From Malachius bipustulatus (Eukaryota; Arthropoda; Insecta; Coleoptera; Melyridae), in the NCBI GenBank assembly GCA_910589415.1, contig OU342631.1, forward strand, positions 17,484,001 to 17,548,000: a DNA stretch of 64,000 nucleotides. Direction: 5' to 3'. Shown one piece after another: positions 47,459 to 58,413 of the stretch (position 1 is the first letter of the stretch; the number at the start of each line of letters is the position of its first letter). The position numbers and the translations under genes are program-made. Below the pieces are notes generated by a model. The model had not been told where the DNA came from. It made no database searches and saw only the letters and a program-made list of their open reading frames with translations.

Positions 47459-48870
47459 CAGGTGTCCCGTAATTAGCATGCAATACTGAAACAGCAGATT
47501 CTATTTTCAAAAATATGAAAAAAAGTTCCTATAAAAATAGGTCGAGAAATGCTTCCTAAGGGGGCTACAGCCCCCGAAAGGGGAGCCCATGAAGATGGTT
47601 TTTATTTAATACCTCCGAACCCGTTCAAGATAGAAAAGTGAAATTTTGGGAATTTATCAAACTTTTTATGACCACTAAGATGCAATTACAAAAATTTAAA
47701 AAATTCCATCAGGGGGGGTCAGATAGGTGAAGAGTGAGGTTAAAATCACCCTAACTTTTTTTGTATGTACCTCGTGCCAGCATTTGAGATCAGATTATGA
47801 AATGTTGAAGTTTTTTACACAAAAAAGGTCGTCTTGCTGAATTTCGATAGCATGCACCGTTTTCGCTTAAAATCGATTTGAAAATTACCTTACATGGCAT
47901 AAAAATTCATATTGAAACACAACTAGAGAAAAATATTCAACGTAGGCCATGGATAACGGGATGTAATAAGTAACAGTTTGTTTGAAAATTGTGTTTCACG
48001 CTAATTAAGTAGAAGAAAAAGAAAATTTATTTGAGCAAAAAAATGGCAAAAATTTTCAACAGCATGATTCCTATGGTGGGGTCTCCCCTGACCGCGAGCA
48101 CGTCAAAAATTGCCATTTTCCAGTAAACGTTGACGTATGCGGGTGAACATTTGACGTGTAGGAGCTCTTCGGTTTGAAAATCGTCGTCGGTATTCATACT
48201 CAGCCGCCAGATCACGACCATTGCAGAATCCATATACGAAATGCATTTCAGCCAGCTCTTGGTTAGTGAAATTTTCCATTTTTACGAAACAGTACTCAAT
48301 AAATTTTCTTTTTCTTCTACTTAATTAGCGTGAAACACAATTTTCAAACAAACTGTTACTTATTACATCCCGTGATCCATGGCCTACGTTGAATATTTTT
48401 TTCTAGTTGTGTTTCAATATGAATTTTTATGCCATGTAAGGTAATTTTCAAACCAATTTAAGCGAAAACGGTGCATGTTATCGAAATTCAGCAAGACGAC
48501 CTTTTTTGTGTAAAAAACTTCAACATTTCATAATCTGATCTCAAATGCTGGCACGAGGTACATACAAAAAAAGTTAGGGTGATTTTAACCTCACTCTTCA
48601 CCTATCTGACCCCCCCTGATGGAAATTTTTTAATTTTTGTAATTGCATCTTATTGGCCATAAAAAGTTTGATAAATTCCCAAAATTTCACTTTTCTATCT
48701 TGAACTGGTTCAGAGGTATTAAATAAAAACCATTTTCATGGGCTCCCCCTTCGGGGGCTGTAGCCCCCTTAGGAAGCATTTCTCGACCTATTTTTATAGG
48801 AACTTTTTTTCATATTTTTGAAAATAGAATCTGTTGTTTCAGTATTGCACGCTAATTACGGGACAGCCTG
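47459..48870. mobile_element. 1.4-kb foldback element carrying a DUF4817-type coding start
   Basis: Left arm 47459-48032 and right arm 48298-48870 are almost exact complements (~573 bases each) and enclose a 265-base unique loop. Ends are CAGGTGTCCCG and, read inward on the right, CAGGCTGTCCCG, next to TA on both sides. GC-rich GGGGGCTACAGCCCCC hairpins lie in each arm. The loop contains the first 58 codons of a helix-turn-helix protein on the minus strand, so the right arm is that gene's 5' region and the left arm is an inverted copy of it. Confidence 0.88.
48103..48279 (-). pseudogene. DUF4817-like helix-turn-helix N-terminus (transposase start)
   Basis: The ATG at 48279 starts MENFTNQELAEMHFVYGFCN, then GRDLAAEYEYRRRFSNRRAP and TRQMFTRIRQRLLENGNF, followed by TGA at 48105-48103. 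This is the pattern of the arthropod DUF4817 domain (F(T/S)xxExAxMHxxYGxxxGN...YxxRFPxRxxPxxxxFxxIxxRLxExGxF), normally found at the N-terminus of proteins that go on to a DDE-type transposase. After the stop the same frame continues RARGQGRPHHRNHAVENF, so the stop is a late mutation. The catalytic part is absent. The copy cannot make a transposase, but it names the probable source family of the foldback. Confidence 0.75.
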
Positions 48871-49201
48871 TATTGTGAGCTTTTTCCGGAAAAGTGAAAA
48901 GCTTACAACCGATTATTTTTCCTATGCGGATAAGAGTCTACTCCATATGAACGAAATTTATATAAGTTTTTCGGCAAATGCAGGGCACTAAACGCCAAAA
49001 AAGCGCAATTGATTTTAGTATAGACTTTAAAGACGTTCGTTAATTATTTATTGCTTTCATGGCTATCTTATTTAATATACTAAACACAATAAACATTATG
49101 TATTATTATGTATGTATACCTACTATTATCATTTTTTTGATTGTGTCTAATTGTGGAAAGTCCCAGTTTCATTGTGGAACACAAATTTCGGTCATTATAT
49201 A

Positions 49202-49749
49202 CATCCGCGGCTCCTACAGTTTCACTATGGCACCTATATAGGGGTGGAGGACATACCTATAGTAACACCAGGAAGGTATTAATTTGCTTTGCAAATGAAA
49301 GATAAGCGAACAAAAGGGCATCAAAAGAAGATCTTCCTGAGTGCGGGCCTGTGTAGAACAGCGAAAATCACAATAAACATGCAAGGTCAGAGTGTTGAGT
49401 GGACGGCGGAAATGCGTAATATCAACACCAGAGCCGGTCTGGTAGCATACGCAACATACATGGCATGCAAACGTAGTCGGAATATAATAGCGAGCGATGT
49501 CGCGTATTTTGGAATATAAATGCAAAATAAATGCAAAATTTAAAATAAAAACTGTGCTATCGTTAATCTCGAAGATATTCCTTGCCCTGAAAGCGAAAAA
49601 AAATAGAAATTCGACCGTAGTGCCAAAGAGGCCTTAGTGGTGACCTTGATATTAGTTTGCAATGACTGTTTTTAGCTTCTTACCCACCCAGCACCCCTAT
49701 TTCGCTCCTCGGTCCCGAAAAAATTGATGAAACGTAGGAGCCGCGGATG
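49202..49749. mobile_element. 548-bp TIR element, TA|CATCCGCGGCTCCTAC ends
   Basis: CATCCGCGGCTCCTACAGTTTC on the left is matched by GAAACGTAGGAGCCGCGGATG on the right, with TA on both sides (49200-49201, 49750-49751). The TIR is about 22 bases with one mismatch, and the ends differ from the CAGGGTG group, so this is a separate TA-targeting family. The two open frames inside (49289-49519 +, 49214-49525 -) overlap each other and have no known motif. Confidence 0.8.
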
Positions 49750-49751
49750 TA

Positions 49752-51319
49752 TACAATTACCCAAATTTCCACAAAGCTAATTCACCCCCGGTCATAAAAA
49801 GTTAATTAAAGTTGTCAAAATCAAAAATAAAAACTAAATAAAACAAATTAATAAAGGACACAATCATGTAGGAATACATTCAAAGTTTGAGCGAAATAAC
49901 ATCTCTTCAAAAAATGTTGAAAATAATTCAATTGGGGAACGTCATTGTCTCGAAAAGTGTAAAATTGACCGATTTTAATTAAATTCGAATTTTAAAATAA
50001 AGTCTGAGTTGATGAAACACAAGAAAATCCTCGAAGGGACGACACTGGAGGGGTGATGGATAACCTTAATGAACACATTTTGTAATCTTTCTTGTAGATT
50101 TTCTTTTGCCTGAAGAAACTCCAATGGACTGCTTCGCGATTTGCCTCGAAACTAATGAAAAACTTTGAAATCAATGCATAACAAAATGATATTTGACAAA
50201 GTGAACTTTGGTCTGGGAAATTATTTTTACGATGGAAGTCGTAAATTATTTGTAAGACATTTCCGCGGTCGAGCTTTAGTTTTACAAAGTTTTTAAGGCG
50301 ACTTTGAAAGCACAATTTCTGTCGGTAGGTTGAGTCTGCTGAATGTAAATGAAACCTGAATCCCAGGCTATTCATGTTTTAAATTTAAACCTCGAATAGG
50401 ATTTTGTAATCTCCCAGAATGTAAGTGAATTCACGTGAAAGGTTTTTTAATCCAAACATTCATTTCCCTAATGTAAAGCAGATAACGCGTGTACATTCTT
50501 ACAGTGCTTATTCCACTGAACTGACTGTCTACTGTAAGGATTAAGGATAACGCATCCTTGACATGCAACAGGCTAAATTCTCGGATTCATTATTGATTAA
50601 TATACTCACAATTCTCAGACGCGTTTCATTTATTGTAAGCAAACTAAATTTACCCACTTTTGTATTCCTAGTTGAATAATTTATTAGATTTCTTGTATAG
50701 GTACCTATTCTATTTTTGAATTCTATTCTTAAGTTTACTTTAATAATTAAAGAGGAAGTCGCTGTCGAGTGATGATGTAACTCACCCAGTCTAATTCAAA
50801 GTAATGTTTTGTTTATAAGGTTAACACAATTATTGTTGATTGATGAAGTTTTCTTCGCCTGTTCTTTCTTTTAATAAAATTTCTAGGTCGCGGTGTTTTT
50901 AAAAACATTTTCAAAGTTACCTACTTGTATTTCGTCCAATGCATTCTCGTTCGATCATTTTTCTTAGGAAGTTAGATTAAATTAAAACACTCGAGTAAAG
51001 AGAGAACAACGAACGATATTATAGATCTTTAATAATTTATTCTCTTTTTAGATTACTTAATCAAAATATAAAAGACATCAAAATGAAATAAAGTTAAACC
51101 GAAAATCGATGGCTATCAAATTAACAAAAAAGTGCGTATTATTTCTTATATCTCCACCAATTTTCTCTTCCATTTTGATCAACAACCTCACCTTGGAACT
51201 CTATATTATAAGGTAGCAGAACAGAAAGTCGTAAGGAAAAAAGAGCGCTTGTCACATAAACAACCGCAAGGCACAGGCCTAACTCCCAAGACGAATACTC
51301 TCATAAAAATTTAACTTAC
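49752..51319. other. Spacer with one long unassigned frame
   Basis: A 127-codon open frame at 49992-50375 (-) is longer than expected in AT-rich DNA but has no motif I know. It lies on the same strand as the exon candidate at 51320-51398, and I could not connect them by splice sites. The rest is featureless. Confidence 0.3.
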
Positions 51320-51398
51320 CCAATTCTTTGAACGCCTCCAAATTCCCCTCGTGTTTTTGTCCGGGTTCGCGGCGTTTAACAAGCAAGGCCGTCGTTAT
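51320..51398 (-). CDS. 79-nt internal exon candidate of an unidentified minus-strand gene
   Basis: On the minus strand a strong acceptor (GCCGCCGTTCCCTCTCTAG) ends at 51399, and a strong donor (TTGG|GTAAGTT) begins at 51319. Between them only one of three frames is open. It reads ITTALLVKRREPGQKHEGNL, then EAFKEL, and leaves one base for the next exon (phase 0 in, phase 1 out). GC is clearly above the flanks. I cannot name the protein; the hydrophobic start followed by a basic, charged stretch could be the cytoplasmic side of a membrane segment, but this is a guess. Partner exons were not found. Confidence 0.5.
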
Positions 51399-51673
51399 CT
51401 AGAGAGGGAACGGCGGCGGGAATTTTCATTATCAGACGGTAATAAAGGTAATGTCCAAAGGCATGTCATTCTTAACCTAGGATAACAAGGATAAGAAGGA
51501 GCGGTTTGCTATAGGTTGATGTAGAAGTGAATATTACTTGCTGTGTTGTCATTTCGTTCTTAAAATCTTAATTCTTTCGCTATCTTCTCTTCGTCTTACT
51601 CTGATGAGCTGAAAAGATTTCTACAGATTCATTTGGTTGTAACCGCACTTTTAATATTCCATCCATCATTATA

Positions 51674-53631
51674 CAGGATGTTCCTAAATAACAGATAGGT
51701 AGGTACATACGAAATGAGGTATGAATCAGAAATATAACGAAACGACTTTTGTTCATTTTATCACTTTTTTATTATTGAACTATTGTTGAAGTCATAAAAT
51801 ATGGCAGTATTAGATCATTTCGTTACAGGTATTTCTTGGTCGACTATAAGTCTTTCACTTATTTTATGCTTACATGTTTATATAAATTTAGGACAGAAAA
51901 CGCTTATTTGCAGATCTCTAATAGGGTGTTGAAATTTGAAGATGTTTAAAGAAAAAAGTTAATTTTTTTTTAAACATTATTAAAACAAACAGTTAGCCGC
52001 ACAGGGTCAGCCCGGCTTTAATTTTTAACAGGCGGTCCCGACAAAACCGTCAAAATTAATGTATAGTCCTGTTACTATAGGAAGGCGAGTAAATTCTTAC
52101 TGCGCAAAAAGGGTGGGTACCGTCTCCGACTGCATAAATATTTGTTGTCCAATATTAACAATGTTAGTCGGTGTCCGCGTAAAAAAACAACCAACCAGAT
52201 AAGGCTGATAAGAGTATCTCCGCCGTTCATCGAACGTGTAAATTATTAGTGGCGGTGAGCAAAGCTCGCAAGATGCGTAGTTCACGCCCAGCCTTCGCCT
52301 TCATATAAAAATCAAGCAGTAAATGAGTTATTATACAAATAAAGCCAGAGCCTCTGTTTCTTGAATTTCTACGATTTGTACAAGTTTCGGTTCGTCTAAC
52401 GAATTAGAGAAAATTGTTTCTTTTTTATTGATAACGGTTGCAGAAACAAAAAAAAACGATACCTATTAAACCAAAAAGTTTATAAATAAAACAGAAAATT
52501 CACGCCCACCTATCCACCTATACCCGTTCAGAGGGGGAAATGGGGACGAAATAGAAGAAATTCAGGGGAAAACCTCCTTGTAGACTCTACAGCGTAGCCT
52601 ATAATTCAAATTTGAGTTAAAATCTTAATAAATAATAAAATGTGGATCCTTTTGGACAAAAAACCCGACACAAAAGGTCAACAACTAATTTCCCTTATGG
52701 GAAAAAATCTAAGGGAGAAAATAGAGCAACTTCAATGCAGACTTTACCTAGGCCTAACTGGGGTGCTGTTCAAGCGACTAGGTGGGTAAAGGGCAGAGGG
52801 AGCAGAGAAGATGTAACTGAGCAACTTCAATGCAGACCTTGCCTAGGTCTAACTGGGGTGCTGTTCAAGCGACTAGGTGGGAAAAGGGCAGAGGGAGCAG
52901 AGAAGATGTAACTGAAAAAGCTGAGTAAACACCGGCTGAGATGGGCAGTTGGACTTCTAACAGGACACTGCCCACTAATGAAACGTGGATCCTTTTGGAC
53001 AGAAAACCTGACACAAAAGACCAATAACTAATTTTCCTCATGGGAAAAAAACCTAAGGGAGAAAATAGTGCAACTTCAATGCAGACCTTACCTATAGGCC
53101 TAACTGGGGTGCTGTTCAAGCGACTAGGTGGGGAAAGGGAAGAGGGAGCAGAGAAGATGTAACTGAAAAAGCTGAGCAAGCACCAGCTGAGATGGGCAAT
53201 TGGACTTCTAACAGGACATACTGCCCACTAATTACACCTCTCAATAATAGGAATGAAAAATATCCCGGATTACAGGAGATGCGGGGAGGGGGAGGAAACC
53301 CCATACCACCTAACAAGCACCCATTGGACTCATACTGAAATACTTTCGGGAGATGGGACCGATGAGATAATTATCCAAAGGGGTACAATAAGCGCAAGCT
53401 TCAGTACAAGGGCTTTGAACCTACCCTAGAAGTAATAATAATAATAATAATAATAAAAGGGAGCTATAAAGAAAGTAAACCATATTTTTTTTAATTTCAA
53501 CACAGCGTAAATCGGTAACAAAGCGGTTTCGGACCTATGTTTATAGTATTTATACAACTTTTAGGCGTAAAATAAGTCAAACAATTACCTCCTTTCATAT
53601 ATATGTGCTTGGTATTTAGGAACACCCCCTG
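51674..53631. mobile_element. 2.0-kb TIR element with a LINE fragment inside
   Basis: The left end TA|CAGGATGTTCCTAAATAAC and the right end GTATTTAGGAACACCCCCTG|TA are imperfect inverted repeats, and the similarity weakly extends ~55 bases. The interior from 51960 to 52330 is GC-richer, with an unassigned open minus-strand frame. The LINE 3' fragment at 52640-53456 lies inside, so it inserted into this element, or was captured by it. Confidence 0.6.
52640..53456 (+). mobile_element. LINE 3' fragment with internal tandem duplications and an (AAT)n tail
   Basis: The plus strand reads KKLSKHRLRWAVGLLTGHCP at about 52915-52973, a LINE C-terminal hallmark, and again KKLSKHQLRWAIGLLTGHT at about 53165-53220. 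The latter is followed by the expected end: IGMKNIPDYRRCGEGEETPY, the counterpart of the usual CRxCxxEEETPxH. The unit GGATCCTTTTGGACA... occurs at 52646 and 52988 (period ~342). Within the first unit a ~95-bp block (GCAACTTCAATGCAGAC...) is repeated at 52727 and 52821. The (AAT)n tail is at about 53430-53454. All frames are broken. Confidence 0.75.
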
Positions 53632-55185
53632 TATAAATACAGTTTTCTCGGTAGAGTGCGCTAGCTAATGAGCAAAATTTGTTTGGACTTTTTTGTCTAA
53701 AATTCTTTTAGTTTTCATTTACATGCTGCAGTTATTTGATTAAGAAGCTTACTATAACACAAGCACAAGAGTGATATATATTTACCTTTCTTCAACCTAT
53801 TATAAATGTTAAAAGCTACTTGTCTGGAAAGCGAGGTTTTATAGCCTCTTTACTAATCTCGATAAGAAGCCTTGCAGTTGAGGAGTTAGTAGGGGAGTAT
53901 TTAATCATTTCGTTGATATGTTTCCCTCTTTTCTATAGTACCTACTAGTTTATTTTAATAAAAAATGCTTCGTCATTATTTGACCCGTTATACAAATAGA
54001 AAATATACAATTAGCACAGAAATACACAGTTAGCAGTCACCTTTAAGTAAGAAACCTCGGTATGATATGGTTGGCAACCGTTAGGTAAAATTGTTTCGTT
54101 AAATTGACAGCCTTATTGTTAGCAAAATCATTTTTGCCACATCTGCAACCGCTTTTATACACTCTGTCCAAGATAAGAATAAACATAATGGAGATCTTGG
54201 AAACCGCAGTTCGGTTAAATAGGGAAAACATTTTTGCAATAAAAAATTCAGGGCCGTATTTAAAAAATCGAAGTTCAGTCCGGCCCTGCAAATATGAACC
54301 GTCAGATAAAAAAAAAAACTGACAAAAATGTGATTTCAGTTTTTCGGAATCTTCAATACAACGTCAATAAATAAGAAAACATAAAATTTAAAATTTTGTT
54401 TTTTCAAAATAATTCGAAAATCAAAATTAATTTTTGAAATCTCTTTGTGTCATTTAATTGTTCTTCGGGTTGCCCAACTTTTTCCCCATTTAACATACCC
54501 TTTATCTTATCCCGCTGTTTCCGAGATCCTCATCCTGTTCCCTCTTTTATCTTGAGCACACTGTATATTATGTTACTGGAGCCAATTTTCAATTCTTAAT
54601 CATTTTTAAAAATAGCAATCGCCACTGCAATTTTTGAAAAAAAAAAATTTTTCAGGCAAATATATTAATTTTAGAGTTAGAAACTATTTTTTTAATTTGC
54701 GAGCACTTCTCCAACCGTTACGTAGTTAGCAGCAAGTTTTAAGTCAAAAAATACGTCACAAAAGTATTAGCAATAATTTTTCTAAGTAGTGGCCAACTTA
54801 TTCAAAGTTAGCAGATCAGAGTGAAACCACTTTTGCAGTTAGCGGCCACGTTTCCAGCTAGCACAATTTTTCCCCGTTGGTACCACTGTTCTTGTTAGCA
54901 AACGCCTTCCCTCTTATCAACCACTTTTTGAAATAATAGCAACTTCTATTCTGTTAGAAGTCGCTGCTGCAGTAAGTCAGCAGCTACATAAATTTTTAGA
55001 TAGAAACCAATATGTTTAATCGTTCGTAGTACTATAGTAATTAAAAAATATATTAATTTTAATATCCCCAACTACCTATCCTCAAAAAAGAAGCCAAAAA
55101 ACTTGAGAAAAAAAATAAATATAGCAAAAATAGAAATTTTTTGCAGGATATTTTTATTAGCAAGGTACCTACCTAAAGATTATGA
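53632..55185. other. AT-rich spacer
   Basis: No gene. The open frames 54043-54291 (-) and 54104-54322 (+) lie opposite each other and have no motif. Words such as GTTAGCA recur at 54030-54900 without a fixed period. Confidence 0.35.
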
Positions 55186-55449
55186 AGCAAGCATTACGAC
55201 GACGCTAAAGATTTCTTAAAATATACCGGCGCTGGTGGCAACACCGACAGGGCAGGCGCCCTTATGATAGTGCGATGGGGTTGGTTGCTGGAAGTTAAGT
55301 CTCCGGTGTGCTCCGGTGATCCAGTGACACAGATGGTGCCGACGGCGACGGACGCGTCGCGACGCCCCATCGATGCGCTGCTGCCACGCTGTCTGCCGAC
55401 GCGCGATCGACAAGTGGTTGTACGGGATTCCGACCTTGCAAGCTACTGA
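55186..55449 (+). CDS. CpG-rich exon (possibly terminal) or promoter; strand unresolved
   Basis: This 260-base island is rich in G+C and CpG. On the plus strand one frame is open from 55186 to the TGA at 55447-55449, with about 64% G/C in third positions after the ATG at 55264, ending RDRQVVVRDSDLASY. On the minus strand another frame is open from an ATG at 55370 (MGRRDASVAVGTICVTGSPE, 58 codons) with the same third-position bias. A GGTGGCAACACCG motif at 55234, close to that at 27480, hints at a promoter. A few AG acceptors occur at its left side. I do not recognise either product, and only one reading, or neither, can be right. Confidence 0.3.
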   Translation, partial: SKHYDDAKDFLKYTGAGGNTDRAGALMIVRWGWLLEVKSPVCSGDPVTQMVPTATDASRRPIDALLPRCLPTRDRQVVVRDSDLASY

Positions 55450-56094
55450 AGAATTTCTAGTCTCATTGTAATTATTACCATTGTAGTAATTTTATGCGGT
55501 ATTAGTAATTAATATTGAACCCTTTAGGCTTTTAAATATTATATGTAAGTAGTATTAATGAAATAAGTTAACTAATAATTATCGCATTATTTTTTATATG
55601 CTTCTATTTATCTAAGTATACCTACGTTACGCCTGATGCAATTTTGGAAAGATTAGAAATTTTTTACGTTATAAAATTTATACTGCTAAAAATATGACTT
55701 AGGTTTTAAATTACTATTATTGGAGAAGGGGCCGTGTGTTAATAAAAATTGATAGCTATTTATGTTGCTGGAATAAAAAAATTTAGTAAGAATTTAATAA
55801 AATTACTTGCGAGTACCTTGAAGTAGTTACTCTTCGTAGTACCTACTGGTTAATTATTAATTGAGGAATAGACATTTCTATGAATATACAATCATAAGCA
55901 GACGATTACTCAAAAAAGTCAATATTTATTGAAGTATTAATAATAGCATTTACCCTTAAGTCTACGAATATTTTTACATAAAAATTGGAGGAGTTTTCTA
56001 TAAGTTACACTTTTCTTACCACAATTATTATAAAGAGTAGTTTCAGGTAAATAAATTTAAAAAAAAAAATATACGAGAGTAACTTAAAATTGAT
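55450..56094. other. AT-rich spacer
   Basis: No feature. AATAAAA words occur around 55740 and 55770 and could serve as polyadenylation signals if the exon at 55186-55449 is real and on the plus strand. Confidence 0.35.
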
Positions 56095-58405
56095 GCAATT
56101 TTTTTTTTTCGATCACTTTTTTTGGATAAAAATGTGAATGAATGTGTGAATTTGTTGTATATTGTATTAAACGAATTAATTGATGAGCACATCCCTAGTG
56201 TTGTTTGTAATCGAGGCAAGTTCCCTAGATGGTTCTCGGCTGGCACGATTAAGTTGATTAGGGAAAAGAATAAGATTCATAGGAAATGGAAGAAGTTTAG
56301 AAGGGAGATGGATTATTCTGACTTCTCGCAGCTGCGTAGGAGGGTCAAAGCCTCCCTCAAGGGTGATTATAGGGCATACATTTGCGCCTCGGAGGACGGA
56401 CTTAGGGACAACGTAAAAAGGTTTTGGTCCTTTATATCTGGCAGACGGCGGTCAACAAAATATCCCTCAACTATGCACTATAACGGCGAGGTGGCTAGCG
56501 ACGGTCCGGCTATTAGTGGTATTTTTTCCAAATATTTTAGTTCTGTCTATGAAAGAGCGGATCTACCGGTTTTGATTAGCAAGTCACAATCTCTGTCAAG
56601 TATCGTTTTGCCGTCTGTAGAGAGAGGTTGGGTTGAGGCCGCCATTGGGAAACTCGATATGAGCAAGGGCCCTGGCCCTGACGGGATCCCTGCGTTTTTC
56701 ATCAGATCTTGTGCGAGTTCGATCATCACCCCTTTGCTGCTGCTCTATAATGTCGCTTTAAAGCAGGGTGTTTTCCCTTTAAAATGGAAGATCGCTCAGG
56801 TTGTCCCGGTGTTCAAATCTGGAGATAAAAGTGATGTTCAAAATTATCGCCCAATTTCTCTCTTGTCTCATTTTGGAAAAATATTTGAGAGTATTCTAAC
56901 TATGGTTCTGTTCTTTGATGTAAAAAATATTATTTCAAGGGATCAACATGGCTTCTTTCCCGGTAGATCAATTGTTACCAACATTATGCCATTCGTGCAG
57001 AGTACCTACGACACAATGGAACGGGGTGGATCCGTGTGTGCGGTATATACGGATTTTTCTAAAGCGTTCGATAGGGTTCACCATTTGACCCTTTTAACTA
57101 AGCTTGAAACCCTTGGAGTACATGGTGATCTTTTGACATTACTTGCATCGTACTTAAGTGGAAGGGAACAGTTTGTTGAATTGAATTGTGCTCGATCCCC
57201 TACCGTGGCTGTGACGTCGGGGGTCCCCCAGGGTTCTCATCTCGGTCCCCTTCTGTTCTCTCTGTACATAAATGACATCGAACAGTGCTTCAAATCAGCT
57301 AATTTCAAGCTTTATGCTGATGATATGAAAATATATATGGAGGTGTCGGACGAGACTCACTTTAGACTTTTTCAGAGCGACCTTGAACGATTGGATGCCT
57401 ATTGCTGTGTGAACAGACTTAAACTTAATCCTCTGAAATGTAAGCAAATAACCTTCTCACGTAAGAGGGACCCACCTTGTCATAATTTGTCTCTTTCTGG
57501 ACACAATCTGTCTATTGCAAATGAGGTGAGAGATCTGGGTGTGCTACTTGACTCTAGACTTACGTTTGAGTCTCATATTTGTGGTGTGGTTCGGGAAGCC
57601 TATAAAATGTTAGGTTTTGTGTTGAGGTCGACGAGAGAGTTCAGGAGATCAGAATCGGTTATTGACGTGTACTTCTCGGTAGTGAGATCTCGTTTGGAGT
57701 ACGCCTCGACGGTCTGGAGTCCAATGTATGATAGATACGTACAGCAGATGGAGAGGGTTCAGAGAAAACTGATTAGGAACCTGAATTTTAGGTACCATAA
57801 AAACAGAGGCTCCTTTTCCTATGATCAGAACTTATCTTTTTACAGAGTAGATTCGTTGTCCTTGAGGCGGTCCTTAAGTGGCGTTTGCTTCATTTATAAA
57901 TTAATATATAGTATGGTGGACTGTGAAGAGTGCTTGAGCTTTTTAAATTTTAATTGTTCTCCATATTCCTTACGTCAGAGACACATGCTGTATGCTGATC
58001 TGACATCTTGTAGTACAAATTTTTATTTGAACTCACCTTTGATAAGATGTGTCAGGCATTTCAATGAGGTTGAACTTGCTTCTGCCGGGTCTGCTTCTTC
58101 TTCTTCTTCATTTCTGTCATTTAAAAGAAAGGCCGCACATTTTTTGAGGCTTTGTACGTGACCGAGAATTCGTTCGGGAACTTGCTTCCTCTTTTTGGTT
58201 TTTAGCTTCCTTGTTGTTTATTATTTGTTTAGTTTAGTTTAGCTTACGTTATTTTTGCTTGTTATTATATACAAGCATTTCTGTTGTTTTGAGGCTGATG
58301 TTTTTGTATTGTTGTAATGTTAAGTTGTGTCATCCTATATTGGGTCATTATTGTGATCTGTTGGATGACCTTACTCTATAAATAAATAAAAATAAATAAA
58401 AAAAT
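56095..58405 (+). mobile_element. 5'-truncated Jockey-like LINE with open reverse transcriptase frame
   Basis: The copy starts inside the linker before the reverse transcriptase, so the endonuclease domain and ORF1 are missing, as usual for incomplete target-primed reverse transcription. It ends with a 3' UTR and an AATAAATAAAAATAAATA-type tail at 58378-58405. The octamer AAATTGAT occurs at both edges (56087-56094 and 58406-58413) and may be the target duplication. The open frame suggests a young insertion. Confidence 0.85.
56122..58161 (+). CDS. LINE reverse transcriptase (Jockey group), partial ORF2
   Basis: The 679-codon frame has no ATG at its edge (first in-frame ATG is at codon 63), because the 5' part is lost. 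It encodes a LINE reverse transcriptase, which copies its own RNA at a nicked chromosomal target. Numbering from 56122: GPDGIP at 185-190; YRPISLLSHFGKIFE at 242-256; TDFSKAFDRVHH with the first catalytic Asp at 311; SGVPQGSHLGPLLF at 366-379; YADD with the catalytic Asp pair at 400-401; NRLKLNPLKC at 431-440. The thumb and a C-terminal region with WSPMYDRYVQQMERVQRK follow. A Ser-rich run (SASSSSSF) lies near the end. No RNase H is present, which fits Jockey/CR1-type elements. All core motifs are intact, but without endonuclease the copy cannot move by itself. Confidence 0.92.
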   Translation: MDKNVNECVNLLYIVLNELIDEHIPSVVCNRGKFPRWFSAGTIKLIREKNKIHRKWKKFRREMDYSDFSQLRRRVKASLKGDYRAYICASEDGLRDNVKRFWSFISGRRRSTKYPSTMHYNGEVASDGPAISGIFSKYFSSVYERADLPVLISKSQSLSSIVLPSVERGWVEAAIGKLDMSKGPGPDGIPAFFIRSCASSIITPLLLLYNVALKQGVFPLKWKIAQVVPVFKSGDKSDVQNYRPISLLSHFGKIFESILTMVLFFDVKNIISRDQHGFFPGRSIVTNIMPFVQSTYDTMERGGSVCAVYTDFSKAFDRVHHLTLLTKLETLGVHGDLLTLLASYLSGREQFVELNCARSPTVAVTSGVPQGSHLGPLLFSLYINDIEQCFKSANFKLYADDMKIYMEVSDETHFRLFQSDLERLDAYCCVNRLKLNPLKCKQITFSRKRDPPCHNLSLSGHNLSIANEVRDLGVLLDSRLTFESHICGVVREAYKMLGFVLRSTREFRRSESVIDVYFSVVRSRLEYASTVWSPMYDRYVQQMERVQRKLIRNLNFRYHKNRGSFSYDQNLSFYRVDSLSLRRSLSGVCFIYKLIYSMVDCEECLSFLNFNCSPYSLRQRHMLYADLTSCSTNFYLNSPLIRCVRHFNEVELASAGSASSSSSFLSFKRKAAHFLRLCT

Positions 58406-58413
58406 AAATTGAT

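Noticed and set aside
49214..49525. Overlapping open frames on both strands as genes
   Set aside because: They lie wholly inside the 548-bp TIR element, overlap each other and resemble no protein family.
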